From an uncultured Roseateles sp. (GTDB lineage: Bacteria > Pseudomonadota > Gammaproteobacteria > Burkholderiales > Burkholderiaceae_C): DNA of 64,000 nucleotides. A program made the position numbers and the translations under genes. Positions 43,685 to 52,403 of this stretch are shown here, piece by piece. The notes under the pieces are model-generated. The model ran no database searches, had not been told where the DNA came from, and saw only the letters and a program-made list of their open reading frames with translations. Where the stretch lies: NCBI RefSeq assembly GCF_913777145.1, contig NZ_CAJYPS010000014.1:62001-126000 (forward strand). Reading direction: 5' to 3'. Within the stretch, counting starts at the first letter, position 1. Each line of letters starts with the position of its first letter.

Positions 43685-45352
43685 TCAGCGGCCGTCGCCG
43701 GCCTGCGGCTCCGCCCGGTAGGGCGTGAGCGTCAGTGCGATGCGGCGCGTGGCGTCGGCGTCGTCCTGCCACTCGATGCGGGCCGGCTGGCTCCAGGGCG
43801 TGATCAGCTGGGGGCTGGCAAGCACACGCTCACCCTGGCGCAGCCTGGCGGCGATGCGGGCCTGCCCCTGGGGCGTGGGCGCGGTGGTGAATTCCAGCGT
43901 CAGCGTCTGCTCGGGCCGCTCGGCATCTGGGCCCGATTGAATGCTCATGCGCTGGCCCAGCGTGCCCAGCAGCGAGAGCCAGCGGGCCTGGGCCAGGCCC
44001 GGCGCCTGCTCCAGGCTCATGCCCAGCAGCACCTGATCGGCCCCCAGTGCGCGGCGTTGCGCGTTCAGCGTCAGAGCGACGGGTCGGCCATCCGGCAACT
44101 GGCCGCGCAGCGTGAACTCGCGGCCGTCCGGCGTGAGCGTCTGCGTCTCGCCCAGCAGTTGCTTGCAAGCGGCGTCCAGCAGCCGACCTTCGAAGCGCCA
44201 GCTGCCGTCCTCGAAGCGGTGGCTGGCCATTTCCAGACACCACAGGGGGGATGCTGCGCCGCGCATCTGGTGCCGCGTGCTGATGCCGGCAGGGCTCTGC
44301 CCGGGCATCAGCATCTGCAGGCCGTCCAGATCCGTCGGCGCCTCGCTGCCGACCTGGCCTCGGGCTCGCCAGCGCAGCGTGGTCGGCAGCGTCTGCTGCT
44401 CCGCGCCCAGCAGCGCGCCGAAGCCGGCCTCGGCCTTGGGATGGGGAGATTCCAGCCCCGCGGCCACCGACACGCCGCCCGCCGCGCCCAGCACCAGCAC
44501 GGCCAGAAGCGCCCGATCGCCGCGTGCTCGACCGCGGCGGCGTGCATGCTGCGGCAGCCGGGCCACGCGTTCCACCAGACCGGTGCCCGAACGCCAGGGG
44601 CTGGCCAGCGGTGGCAGCAGCGCACGGCTGGCCTGCTCGTGCGAGCGCACCAGCGCCTCGGCATAGCTGCGCAGGTCGGCCTGGGGGCGGCGTTCGATCA
44701 GCACCACTGCGTCGCAGGCCAGCTCCTGGTCGGCCCGGAAGCGCCGCAGCGCCCACCAGGCCAGCGGGTTGAACCAGTGCAGGCAGCACAGCGCGGCGGC
44801 CAGCAGGTTGGCCAGCGGGTCGCGTCGGCGCAGGTGCTCGGCCTCGTGGGCCAGGATGAGCTCGCGCTGCTCGGGCGGGAAGCGCTGCTCGAAGTCGGCA
44901 GGCAACGCCAGTTGCGGATGCCACAGCCCCACGATGCAGGCGCTGTCGCCGGCAGGCAGACGCAGTTCACCGTCGGCGCCACGGCGCAGACGCTGCGAAA
45001 AGTGCCGTTGCTGCCAGGCCATGGCGGCCGCCATCAGCAGCGCGACGGCCAGCCATGCGAGGGCCAGGGCTTGCGGCAGGCCGAGGGCGGGTGCAGCCCC
45101 GGCAAGATCAGCGGCCGCACCCGGGGCGGCCGTGCCCAGCGCGTCCTGCCAGACCTGGGTTACCAGCGGCGGCGCGGTCCACGCCAGGTGCAGCGGCAGC
45201 AGCGCGGCCAGCAAGGCGGCCGGCACGATCAGCCAGCCGAGATAGACCGCCCGGGCATCGAAGCGCGCCAGCAGTGGGCGGCGCAGCAGCGCGAGCAACA
45301 GCAGTGCGGCGCACAGGGTCAGGGTTTGAGTCAGCAGCAGGGCAGGGCTCAT
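43685..45352 (-). CDS. M56 family (BlaR1-like) membrane metallopeptidase
   Basis: A 555-residue integral-membrane protein. Four membrane helices lie in the first half, and the cytoplasmic zinc-peptidase motif is HEAEHLRRRDPLANLL with ADQELACDAVVL supplying the third ligand region. The C-terminal half (about 300 residues) is a presumably extracytoplasmic sensor that does not look like the penicillin-binding domain of BlaR1. It overlaps the BlaI-type gene by 4 bp. Expected role: sense a signal, then cause cleavage of the repressor. The signal is unknown. Confidence 0.9.
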   Translation of the reverse strand: MSPALLLTQTLTLCAALLLLALLRRPLLARFDARAVYLGWLIVPAALLAALLPLHLAWTAPPLVTQVWQDALGTAAPGAAADLAGAAPALGLPQALALAWLAVALLMAAAMAWQQRHFSQRLRRGADGELRLPAGDSACIVGLWHPQLALPADFEQRFPPEQRELILAHEAEHLRRRDPLANLLAAALCCLHWFNPLAWWALRRFRADQELACDAVVLIERRPQADLRSYAEALVRSHEQASRALLPPLASPWRSGTGLVERVARLPQHARRRGRARGDRALLAVLVLGAAGGVSVAAGLESPHPKAEAGFGALLGAEQQTLPTTLRWRARGQVGSEAPTDLDGLQMLMPGQSPAGISTRHQMRGAASPLWCLEMASHRFEDGSWRFEGRLLDAACKQLLGETQTLTPDGREFTLRGQLPDGRPVALTLNAQRRALGADQVLLGMSLEQAPGLAQARWLSLLGTLGQRMSIQSGPDAERPEQTLTLEFTTAPTPQGQARIAARLRQGERVLASPQLITPWSQPARIEWQDDADATRRIALTLTPYRAEPQAGDGR

Positions 45353-45777
45353 CGACGTTCTCCATCTGGGCCGGCGCGCCGTGGGGCGTCGGCCTGGTAT
45401 TGATCCAGCATTTCGCGCAGTGCTGTCACGTCATCCGCGCTCAGCCGCCGCTCCGACGCGAACTGCGCGACCAGGGGGGCGAGCCGGCCGCCGAACAGGC
45501 GGTCGATCAGTGACAGGCCTTCGCGCGCCTGCCAGGCGTCGCGCGCAAAGGCGGGGCGGTAGAGAAAGCGCCGGCCGTCGCGCTCGGCGCTGACCGCGCC
45601 TTTTTGCAGCAGCCGGTTCAGCAGCGTCTTCACGGTGCTCATCTGCCAGCCCTGCGCGGGGCTCAGCGTCTGCGCCAGTTCCTCGGCGCTCTGCGGCTCG
45701 CGCTGCCAGAGCTCCTGCATCACGCGCGCCTCGGCCTCGCTGATCGCGGGCGGGGCGTCGTCGGGGGGCTGGGTCAT
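45349..45777 (-). CDS. BlaI/MecI/CopY family repressor
   Basis: A 142-residue winged-helix repressor. ISEAEARVMQELWQREPQSAEELAQTL and WQMSTVKTLLNRLLQKGAVSAERDGRRFLYRP are the characteristic DNA-binding region, and the C-terminal half is the dimerisation helix pair. The M56 peptidase downstream is its natural partner. Two TTAC-N4-GTAA sites lie directly before its start codon, one covering the Shine-Dalgarno, so strong autorepression is expected. Confidence 0.92.
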   Translation of the reverse strand: MTQPPDDAPPAISEAEARVMQELWQREPQSAEELAQTLSPAQGWQMSTVKTLLNRLLQKGAVSAERDGRRFLYRPAFARDAWQAREGLSLIDRLFGGRLAPLVAQFASERRLSADDVTALREMLDQYQADAPRRAGPDGERR

Positions 45778-45780
45778 CGT

Positions 45781-45792
45781 TTACTCCTGTAA
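45781..45792. promoter_or_regulatory. BlaI-type operator 1, TTACTCCTGTAA
   Basis: Perfect TTAC-N4-GTAA dyad 3 bp upstream of the blaI-like start codon. The spacer TCCT is the complement of the AGGA Shine-Dalgarno, so repressor binding would also mask translation initiation signals at the DNA level. Confidence 0.7.
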
Positions 45793-45802
45793 TCGAAATG
45801 AA

Positions 45803-45816
45803 TTTACGCATGTAAA
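45803..45816. promoter_or_regulatory. BlaI-type operator 2, TTTACGCATGTAAA
   Basis: Perfect dyad TTTAC-GCAT-GTAAA with the same core as operator 1; centres are 23 bp apart, about two helical turns. Confidence 0.72.
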
Positions 45817-45949
45817 CGATGGCGCAAGACCTGGGACTTTCCAGGAGGCTTGATCCGCCGCAAGGCGGCCGGTGCGCGGGCTGGGCACAGTCGCGCGATC
45901 GCGCCGGGCCGGCCCGCGGCGCGCGCCAACACGCCAGAAGGGGAGTCCC

Positions 45950-46732
45950 GTGTCCGTTGAACTGTTCCGCCAGGGCCCGCATGCCTGCCTGATGTTTTCC
46001 CGCATGGGCGAGGAGGACGGCGGCGAGGCGGTGCAGTCCAACCAGTTCCTGCTGATCCATGGCGACACCGGCGCGGTGCTGGACCCGGGCGGCAACCTGG
46101 CCTATGCCGAGCTCTACCTGGGCATGACCCGGCACTTCCCGCCGCATCGGCTGGCGGCGCTGCTGGCCTCGCATGCGGACCCGGACATCATCGCGTCGCT
46201 GGACCGCTGGATGACGGCCACCACGGCGCCGGTCTACATCTCCCGCGTGTGGGAGCGCTTCGCGCCGCATTTCTGCAAGCCGGGCAAGACGGTGGGCCGC
46301 GTGATCGGCCTGCCGGACGCCGGCCAGCGCCTGTCCCTGGGCGTGGGGGACAACCGCTTCCAGCTGTGGGCGCTGCCGGCGCACTTCCTGCACGCCGAGG
46401 GCAATTTCCAGTTCTACGACCCGGTCAGCCGCATCCTGTTCTCGGGCGACCTGGGGGCCTCGTTCGGCAGCACGCTGAATGCGGACGAGGCGATCACGGA
46501 CCTGACGGAGCACATCCCGCGCATGCTGGGCTTTCACCGCCGCTACATGGTCAGCGGCCGTATCCTGCGGCTGTGGGCCGCGATGGCGCGCACGCTGCGC
46601 ATAGACATGATCGCGCCACAGCACGGCGCGCCCATGGTGGGCCAGGCGGTCGGCCAGTTCATCGACTGGGTGGAGACGCTGGACTGCGGCATCGACCTAA
46701 TGGGCCCGCAGGATTACCGCGTGCCGGATTGA
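45950..46732 (+). CDS. MBL-fold oxygen-binding di-iron (ODP-type) protein
   Basis: A 260-residue protein related to the metallo-beta-lactamase domain of flavodiiron proteins. LLASHADPDIIASLDRW has the H-x-D-x-D arrangement of the ODP family rather than HxHxDH. ALPAHFLHAEGNFQFYDPVSRILFSGDLGAS and MIAPQHGAPM supply the remaining histidine and aspartate ligands. No flavodoxin domain is fused. ODP proteins bind oxygen and are used as redox sensors. The start is a GTG with a good Shine-Dalgarno, AGAAGGGGAGTCCC. Confidence 0.85.
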   Translation: MSVELFRQGPHACLMFSRMGEEDGGEAVQSNQFLLIHGDTGAVLDPGGNLAYAELYLGMTRHFPPHRLAALLASHADPDIIASLDRWMTATTAPVYISRVWERFAPHFCKPGKTVGRVIGLPDAGQRLSLGVGDNRFQLWALPAHFLHAEGNFQFYDPVSRILFSGDLGASFGSTLNADEAITDLTEHIPRMLGFHRRYMVSGRILRLWAAMARTLRIDMIAPQHGAPMVGQAVGQFIDWVETLDCGIDLMGPQDYRVPD

Positions 46733-46744
46733 AGGCTCGCCCTT

Positions 46745-47620
46745 TCAGCCCTGCTGCAGCCGCTCGACGTCGCGCGAGGGCGGCAGGCCGAAGTGGCGGG
46801 CGTAGTCGCGGCTGAACTGCGAGGCGCTCTCGTAGCCCACCTCGTGTGCGGCGCTGGTGACGCTGCACTGGCCGGCCAGCAGCAGCGAGCGCGCGCGCAG
46901 CAGGCGCAGCTGCTTCTGGAACTGCAGCGGGCTCTGCGCGGTGGCGGCCTTGAACGCGCGATGAAAGGCCGACTCGCTCATGGCCACGCGCGCCGCCAGC
47001 TCGGCCACGCGCAGCGGCTGGTCATGCGCCTCGCGCAGCCAGCGTATCGCGCGCTGGACGCGGGCCAGCGCCGAGTCGGGCAGCGCGATCGCGCGCAGCA
47101 CGCCGCCCTGCGGGCCCTGCAGCACGCGGTAGAGGATCTCGCGCTCGTAGACCGGTGCCAGCGCCGGGATGTCGGCCGGCGTGCGCATCAGCCGCATCAG
47201 GCGCAGCCAGGCGTCCATCAGCTCGGGCGTCATCGCGGCCACCGAATAGCCCTGGGGGCGGGTGGGGGGCAGGGCGGACTCGGGCAGCTCGGCCAGCAAC
47301 GCGGCGAGCGGTGCGGGGTCCAGCGACAGACTGACCGCCAGATAGGGCGCGCCATGGGCGTCGGCATGCACGCGGCCCACGGCCGGCAGCGCCACCGACA
47401 TCACGAAATAGGTGGCCGGGTCGTAGTGCAGCGTCTGGCCGCCCAGCGTCATGGACTTGCTGCCCCGCAGGATGAGATTGACCATGGGCTCGTACACGGC
47501 GGACAGCGCGTGCTCGGGCACCTCACCCTGCACCATGGCCACGCGGGGGATGCCGGTCTCGGTGCGGCGGTTCTGCGCGCCGGCGGCCAGCCGGCGCAGT
47601 TCTTCCAGGGCGGACTGCAT
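46745..47620 (-). CDS. AraC family transcriptional regulator (AraC_N type)
   Basis: A 291-residue regulator. The N-terminal domain has the AraC_N cupin pattern (EPMVNLILRGSKSMTLGGQTLHYDPATYFVMSV) and the C-terminal domain two helix-turn-helices (LRVAELAARVAMSESAFHRAF and SVTSAAHEVGYESASQFSRDYA). The ATG at 47620 is preferred to a longer frame; CACACT lies 7 nt in front. It is divergent from an SDR gene across 136 bp, the usual arrangement of this regulator type with a target oxidoreductase. Confidence 0.9.
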   Translation of the reverse strand: MQSALEELRRLAAGAQNRRTETGIPRVAMVQGEVPEHALSAVYEPMVNLILRGSKSMTLGGQTLHYDPATYFVMSVALPAVGRVHADAHGAPYLAVSLSLDPAPLAALLAELPESALPPTRPQGYSVAAMTPELMDAWLRLMRLMRTPADIPALAPVYEREILYRVLQGPQGGVLRAIALPDSALARVQRAIRWLREAHDQPLRVAELAARVAMSESAFHRAFKAATAQSPLQFQKQLRLLRARSLLLAGQCSVTSAAHEVGYESASQFSRDYARHFGLPPSRDVERLQQG

Positions 47621-47756
47621 GGGCGCCAGTGTGCCCGCCGCACCGGGGCCTGGCGCGGCGCCGAGCAGGATCGTGCAAGTCAACGCCAGCATCCGGCAGG
47701 CGCGCCGTACCGCCCCTTCCTAGCATCGCCGCTTCGTTTTCAAGCAGGAGCAAGAC

Positions 47757-48506
47757 ATGGACAAGCAGGTGGTGTTGATCACGGGTGGCAGCCGCGGCAT
47801 AGGCGCAGCCGCCGCACGGGCCTGCGCGCGGCGTGGCCAGGGCGTGGTGCTGACCTACCAGCGCGATGCGCAGGCTGCCGCGGCGGTGCAGCGCGAGGTC
47901 GAGGCGCTGGGGCAGCGGGCCGTGGCCCTGCAACTGGACGTGGGCCAGGTCGAGCGCTTCGCCGTCTTTCGCGAGCAGGTGCAGCAGGCGCTGGCCGACA
48001 CCTGGGGCGTCAGCCAGCTGGCCGGCCTGGTCAACAACGCGGGCATGGGGCTGTTCAACCCGATCGCGCAGGTCAGCGAGGCGCAGTTCGACGAGCTGTT
48101 CCGCGTGCACCTCAAGGGCCCGTTCTTCCTGACCCAGGCGCTGCTGCCGCTGCTGGCGCGGGGCGCGGCCATCGTCAACGTGACCAGCGCCACCACGCGC
48201 GTGGCCACCGCGGGCGTGGCGCCCTATGCGGCCTTCAAGGGCGGGCTGGAGGTGCTGACCCGCTACATGGCCAAGGAGTTCGGCGAGCTGGGCCTGCGCG
48301 CCAATGCGGTGTCGCCCGGCGCGATACGCACCGAACTGGCCGGCGGCCTCACGCCCGAGTTCGAGGCCCTGCTGGGCGGGCAGACCGCGCTGGGCCGGGT
48401 GGGCGAGGCGGACGAGGTGGGGCGCGTGATCGCGCAGTTGCTGGGCGAGGAGCTGGGCTGGGTGAACGCGCAGTCGGTCGAGGTCAGCGGCGGCTACGTG
48501 GTCTGA
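47757..48506 (+). CDS. Short-chain dehydrogenase/reductase
   Basis: A 249-residue classical SDR. The cofactor motif TGGSRGIGAAAARA is at the N-terminus, NNAGMG follows, and the active site is Ser in NVTSATT with YAAFK (YxxxK). AISPGAIRTEL-like sequence (VSPGAIRTEL) is near the C-terminus. The start has Shine-Dalgarno AGGAG. Substrate unknown; likely controlled by the divergent AraC protein. Confidence 0.92.
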   Translation: MDKQVVLITGGSRGIGAAAARACARRGQGVVLTYQRDAQAAAAVQREVEALGQRAVALQLDVGQVERFAVFREQVQQALADTWGVSQLAGLVNNAGMGLFNPIAQVSEAQFDELFRVHLKGPFFLTQALLPLLARGAAIVNVTSATTRVATAGVAPYAAFKGGLEVLTRYMAKEFGELGLRANAVSPGAIRTELAGGLTPEFEALLGGQTALGRVGEADEVGRVIAQLLGEELGWVNAQSVEVSGGYVV

Positions 48507-48573
48507 GCGCGTCGTCATCACGCTGCCACAGGCGTCGGCTAGGCTGGCCGGTCGATACAGCGACCGGAGGCCG

Positions 48574-49473
48574 GTGATGACACAAACAGAAGAGCAGTTG
48601 ATCCGGCGCATTCGTCGCGATCTGCAGGACGACTTCGACGAGGAGCTGGAACTGGAGCTGGAGGACCGCCAGTACGAGCTGGACGGTGCCGACGAGGACG
48701 CGGGCGACCGCCGGCTCTATTTCCGCGAGCTGATCCGCCTGCAGAGCGAGCTGGTGAAGCTGCAGGACTGGGTGGTGCACACCGGCCACAAGGTGGTGAT
48801 CCTGTTCGAGGGCCGGGACGCGGCCGGCAAGGGCGGCGTCATCAAGCGCATCACGCAGCGGCTGAACCCGCGCGTGTGCCGCGTCGCCGCGCTGCCCGCG
48901 CCCAACGATCGCGAGCGCACACAGTGGTACTTCCAGCGCTATGTGTCGCACCTGCCGGCGGCCGGCGAGATCGTGCTGTTCGACCGCAGCTGGTACAACC
49001 GTGCCGGCGTCGAGCGGGTGATGGGCTTCTGCACCGACGAGCAGTACGAGGAGTTCTTCCGCTCGGTGCCGGAGTTCGAGCGCATGCTGGTGCGCTCGGG
49101 CATACAGCTGGTGAAGTACTGGTTCTCCATCAGCGACGACGAGCAGCGCATCCGCTTCCTGGCGCGCATCAACGACCCGCTGAAGCAGTGGAAGCTCAGC
49201 CCCATGGACCTGGAGTCGCGCCGCCGCTGGGAGGAGTACACCAAGGCCAAGGAGGTGATGCTGGAGCGCACCCACATCCCCGAATCGCCCTGGTGGGTGG
49301 TGCCGGCCGACGACAAGAAGCGCGCGCGCCTCAACTGCATACAGCACCTGCTGAACCAGATGCCCTATGACGAGGTGCCGCATGCCGACGTGCAGCTGCC
49401 CGAGCGCGAGCGCCGCGAGGACTACATCCGCCAGCCGGTGCCGCAGAGCCTGATCGTGCCCGAGGTCTACTGA
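48574..49473 (+). CDS. ppk2: Polyphosphate kinase 2
   Basis: Transfers phosphate between polyphosphate and nucleotides. The 299-residue one-domain protein has Walker A LFEGRDAAGKGGVIKRI, the lid region NDRERTQWYFQRYV and Walker B FDRSWYNRAGVERVMGFC. A 60-residue acidic N-terminal extension (DDFDEELELELEDRQYELDG) precedes the kinase core, as in class I PPK2. The single domain suggests ADP or GDP phosphorylation. The start follows GGAGGCCGGTG. No ppk1/ppx gene is in the window. Confidence 0.93.
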   Translation: MMTQTEEQLIRRIRRDLQDDFDEELELELEDRQYELDGADEDAGDRRLYFRELIRLQSELVKLQDWVVHTGHKVVILFEGRDAAGKGGVIKRITQRLNPRVCRVAALPAPNDRERTQWYFQRYVSHLPAAGEIVLFDRSWYNRAGVERVMGFCTDEQYEEFFRSVPEFERMLVRSGIQLVKYWFSISDDEQRIRFLARINDPLKQWKLSPMDLESRRRWEEYTKAKEVMLERTHIPESPWWVVPADDKKRARLNCIQHLLNQMPYDEVPHADVQLPERERREDYIRQPVPQSLIVPEVY

Positions 49474-49483
49474 GCGGGCTGGC

Positions 49484-49678
49484 TCAGCTCCAGCTGCTGT
49501 AGCCCCACAGCCGCTCGCCCAGCACCAGGGCGGCCAGCGCCAGCGCCTGGCCCGCGGCAGTGCGCCAGGTGCCGTCGCGCGGGGGCGAGTCGGGAGTCGG
49601 CGCGCCGGCCTGGTCGAGCCAGGCACGGTCATCGCCCAGTTCGGTGGGCAGTTCGCTGTAGAAGGGGGCGGGCAGCAT
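49484..49678 (-). CDS. Hypothetical small protein, 64 residues
   Basis: Begins MLPAPFYSELPTELGDDRAW after a Shine-Dalgarno GGAG and has G/C-rich third positions. A Pro-rich middle leads to a C-terminal hydrophobic stretch (AAGQALALAALVLGERLW), possibly one membrane helix. No known family. It converges with ppk2, 10 bp apart. Confidence 0.5.
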   Translation of the reverse strand: MLPAPFYSELPTELGDDRAWLDQAGAPTPDSPPRDGTWRTAAGQALALAALVLGERLWGYSSWS

Positions 49679-49811
49679 GGGCGTCTCCAAGGGCTTGATG
49701 CCAATGTCGCCGCGGCGGCCCGCGAGGGGAATCCTCGCCAGGGCCAAGACTGCGTTTCGCGCCTGGTAACGGTGAATCGACAAGACCTGGCCCCCGGCGC
49801 CGCGCGGCCTC

Positions 49812-50702
49812 TCAGGCCGATTTCTGGATGATGTCGCTCAGCCCTTCGGGGAGCTGGGCATCGGGGAAGTGGGTGGACAGCGTCGTCTCCTGCCATTGCA
49901 GCTGCTCCGCGGCACGGGCCGTCTCGGCCTGGTTGGCGACGAACAGCGCATCACCGCCCAGCAGCAGGCGGCGCGGCAGCTCGGTGCGGGTGGCCAGATC
50001 CAGCACCACGCGGGCGATGCGTTCGGGGTCGCCGACCTCATGGCCCGCATAGGCGGACAGCAGCTCCAGCACCCGGCCCACCGAGTCCTCGTAGCCAGCG
50101 ACCTGGGCCGGCGGCGTCTGCCGGGCGCTTTCCATCCAGTCGGTGCGCATGCCGCCCGGCTCCAGCGTGCAGACCTGTATGCCCAGCGGCGCCACCTCCG
50201 CGGCCACCACGTCGGAGAAGCCGCCGACCGCCCACTTGGCCGCCTGGTAGGCCGACATGCCCGGCGTCGTGCTGCGGCCACCGACCGACGACACCTGGAA
50301 GATATGGCCCGAGCGCTGGGCCCGCATCACCGGCAGCACCGCACGCGTCAGATGGACCACGCCGAACAGATTGGTCTCGACCTGGTCCCGGAATTCGTCA
50401 ACCGGCTGGTGCTCGAAGGCGCCCATGCGGCCGTAGCCCGCGTTGTTGACCAGCACATCCAGCCGCCCGAAGCGGCTGAGCGCCGCCTGCACCGCGGCCT
50501 CGGCCTGTGCGGGGTCGCGCACGTCCAGCGTGACGACCTGCAGTTGCTCGCCGTAGCGGGCTTGCAGCTCGGCGAGCGCGCCGGCCTGGCGCACGCCGGC
50601 CACCAGGCGGGCGCCGGACGCCAGCACGGCCTTGCTGAGCGCCAGGCCCAGGCCGCGCGCCGCGCCGCTGATCAGCCAGACCTTGGATTCAATGTTTGTC
50701 AT
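49812..50702 (-). CDS. Short-chain dehydrogenase/reductase, TetR-controlled
   Basis: A 296-residue classical SDR of the YdfG/oxidoreductase type. LISGAARGLGLALSKAV binds the nucleotide, LVNNAGYGRMGAFEHQP follows, and the active site is Ser in QVSSVGG with YQAAK. VCTLEPGGMRTDW is the usual post-catalytic loop. It lies 54 bp downstream of a TetR gene on the same strand, and the gap contains an 18-bp palindrome that also occurs before the TetR gene. Substrate unknown. Confidence 0.92.
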   Translation of the reverse strand: MTNIESKVWLISGAARGLGLALSKAVLASGARLVAGVRQAGALAELQARYGEQLQVVTLDVRDPAQAEAAVQAALSRFGRLDVLVNNAGYGRMGAFEHQPVDEFRDQVETNLFGVVHLTRAVLPVMRAQRSGHIFQVSSVGGRSTTPGMSAYQAAKWAVGGFSDVVAAEVAPLGIQVCTLEPGGMRTDWMESARQTPPAQVAGYEDSVGRVLELLSAYAGHEVGDPERIARVVLDLATRTELPRRLLLGGDALFVANQAETARAAEQLQWQETTLSTHFPDAQLPEGLSDIIQKSA

Positions 50703-50721
50703 GAAAGACTCCTTGCGAATG

Positions 50722-50739
50722 TGAGCGCGTAAGCACTCA
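50722..50739. promoter_or_regulatory. TetR-type operator before the SDR gene
   Basis: TGAGCGCGTAAGCACTCA, an 18-bp near-palindrome 20 bp upstream of the SDR start. Its reverse complement matches the site before the TetR gene in 16 of 18 positions. Confidence 0.72.
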
Positions 50740-50756
50740 TTTAAAAGTCAAAAAAA

Positions 50757-51350
50757 TCAGTCGCCGCCGGCATTCAGCGCCGCCCAGAACGCCTGGAAGC
50801 CGCGCTCGCGGTAGGCTTCGGCCGCTTCGGCCGCTTCGGGCTGGCGGGCGATCGCGTCCATCACCGTCTGCGCGATCGACATGAACAGCGCGCCGGCGAA
50901 TTCGGGCGCCACCGCGGGCGACGCCCCCCGGGCCGCCGCCAGCCGCGACTTCAGCAGCGCATCGAGCTGGTCAAAGCCTTGGGCGCCGGCCGCTCGGTGC
51001 TCGGGGCCGATGCGGTCGGACACCAGCAGTTGCTGCAGCGCGCGCTGACCGTGGGGGTGGGCCAGGCCCCAGGCGAGATAGCCGTCCCAGGCATGGCGAA
51101 CCTGCTCGCGGTCGGCGCTGCCGTCAGGGAAACCGTCCACCATGGATTCGCGCAAGCCCGCCTTCAGATGCAGGTAGAGCTCATTGAACAACTGCTCCTT
51201 GTTCTCGAAATAGGTGAACAGCGTGCCCTCGGCAACGCCTGCGAGCCGGGAAATGCGCGCGGTCGTGGCCGTCAGCCCCTCGGTGGCCACCGCCTGGGCG
51301 GCGGCTTCGAGCAGGGCGTGGCGCTTTTCTTCGCTGAGCGGACGGGCCAT
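50757..51350 (-). CDS. TetR/AcrR family repressor
   Basis: A 197-residue regulator. The N-terminal helix-turn-helix reads ALLEAAAQAVATEGLTATTARISRLAGVAEGTLFTYFENKEQLFNELY, the standard TetR domain; the C-terminal domain is a helical ligand pocket with no identifiable ligand. The start at 51350 fits the domain; an open frame continues far upstream without meaning. One copy of the palindrome lies 8 bp before its start and a second before the downstream SDR gene, so self- and SDR repression are expected. Confidence 0.92.
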   Translation of the reverse strand: MARPLSEEKRHALLEAAAQAVATEGLTATTARISRLAGVAEGTLFTYFENKEQLFNELYLHLKAGLRESMVDGFPDGSADREQVRHAWDGYLAWGLAHPHGQRALQQLLVSDRIGPEHRAAGAQGFDQLDALLKSRLAAARGASPAVAPEFAGALFMSIAQTVMDAIARQPEAAEAAEAYRERGFQAFWAALNAGGD

Positions 51351-51357
51351 GATTGAT

Positions 51358-51375
51358 TGAGTAATTACGCGCTCA
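51358..51375. promoter_or_regulatory. TetR-type operator before the tetR gene
   Basis: TGAGTAATTACGCGCTCA, immediately upstream of the TetR start. It shares TTACGCGCTCA and the outer TGAG half with the site before the SDR gene. Confidence 0.72.
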
Positions 51376-51494
51376 TTATCGGTGGGCCGGCAAAGGCCTG
51401 GCAAGCCGCGGGGGATTCGCTGAGGGTGGCGGCAAGCCGCACGGCCGTCTCCGGCGAATGCAGAATGCGCCGGCCCCCGTGCTGAGAGGATGGA

Positions 51495-52394
51495 ATGGAC
51501 CGACTGCAGGCGATGACCGCTTTTGTGACCGTGGTGGACTGCGGCGGCTTTGCGAGCGCGGCGCGCAAGCTGGAGCTGTCGCCGCCGGTGGTGACCCGTG
51601 CGGTGGCCGAGCTGGAGGAGCGCCTGGGCCTGCGGCTGCTGACCCGCACCACCCGGGTGGTGCGCGTGACCGAGGCCGGCGCGCGCTTTGCGGATGACTG
51701 CCGGCGCATCCTGGCCGAGATCGACGCGGCCGAAGAGGCGGCGAGTGGCACGCATGCGGCCGCGCGCGGCACGCTGGTGCTGACCGCGCCCGTGCTGTTC
51801 GGCCATCTGTACGTGACGCCCGTACTGGTGAACTACCTGACCCGCTGCCCCGAGGTGGATGCGCACTGCCTGTTCGTGGACCGCATCGTCAACCTGGACG
51901 AAGAGGGCGTGGACGTGGCGGTGCGCATCGGCGAGCTGCCCGACTCCTCGCTGCAGGCCATCAGGGTCGGCCAGGTGCGCCAGGTGCTGGTGGCCTCGCC
52001 GGCCTACCTTGAGGCCCACGGCCAGCCGGCGCACCCGGCGGAGCTCGCCCGGCACACGCTGATCGCACGCGGCGGCGGCGCGCCCGAGGTGGACTGGCAG
52101 TTCTGCGACGCCGACCGGCCTTTCACGCAGCGCCTGCATGCGCGCATGCGCACCAGCAGCAACGACTCGGCCATTGCGGCCGCGGTGGCGGGCTTCGGCA
52201 TCACGCGCCTGCTCAGTTACCAGGTGGCCGAGCCGCTGCGCCAGGGCCGGCTGGCGCTGGTGCTGGAGCGCTTCGAGAAGCCCGCGCTGCCCATCCATGT
52301 GGTGCACCGCGAAGGCCGGCGCGCGACGCAGAAGGTGCGCGGCTTCATCGACCTGGCGGTGGAGATGCTGCGCGCGGACCCCGCGCTGCGTTGA
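51495..52394 (+). CDS. LysR family transcriptional regulator
   Basis: A 299-residue LysR protein. Residues 1-60 form the winged helix (MDRLQAMTAFVTVVDCGGFASAARKL...VTRAVAELEERLGLRLLTRTTR), and the remainder is the periplasmic-binding-like effector domain (GTLVLTAPVLFGHLYVTPVL; DRIVNLDEEGVDVAVRIGEL). It belongs to the large group that usually controls a neighbouring divergent gene; here the divergent gene is the TetR gene, and it converges with the redox operon. AGAGGATGGA precedes the ATG. Confidence 0.92.
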   Translation: MDRLQAMTAFVTVVDCGGFASAARKLELSPPVVTRAVAELEERLGLRLLTRTTRVVRVTEAGARFADDCRRILAEIDAAEEAASGTHAAARGTLVLTAPVLFGHLYVTPVLVNYLTRCPEVDAHCLFVDRIVNLDEEGVDVAVRIGELPDSSLQAIRVGQVRQVLVASPAYLEAHGQPAHPAELARHTLIARGGGAPEVDWQFCDADRPFTQRLHARMRTSSNDSAIAAAVAGFGITRLLSYQVAEPLRQGRLALVLERFEKPALPIHVVHREGRRATQKVRGFIDLAVEMLRADPALR

Positions 52395-52403
52395 AGCCGC
52401 GCC

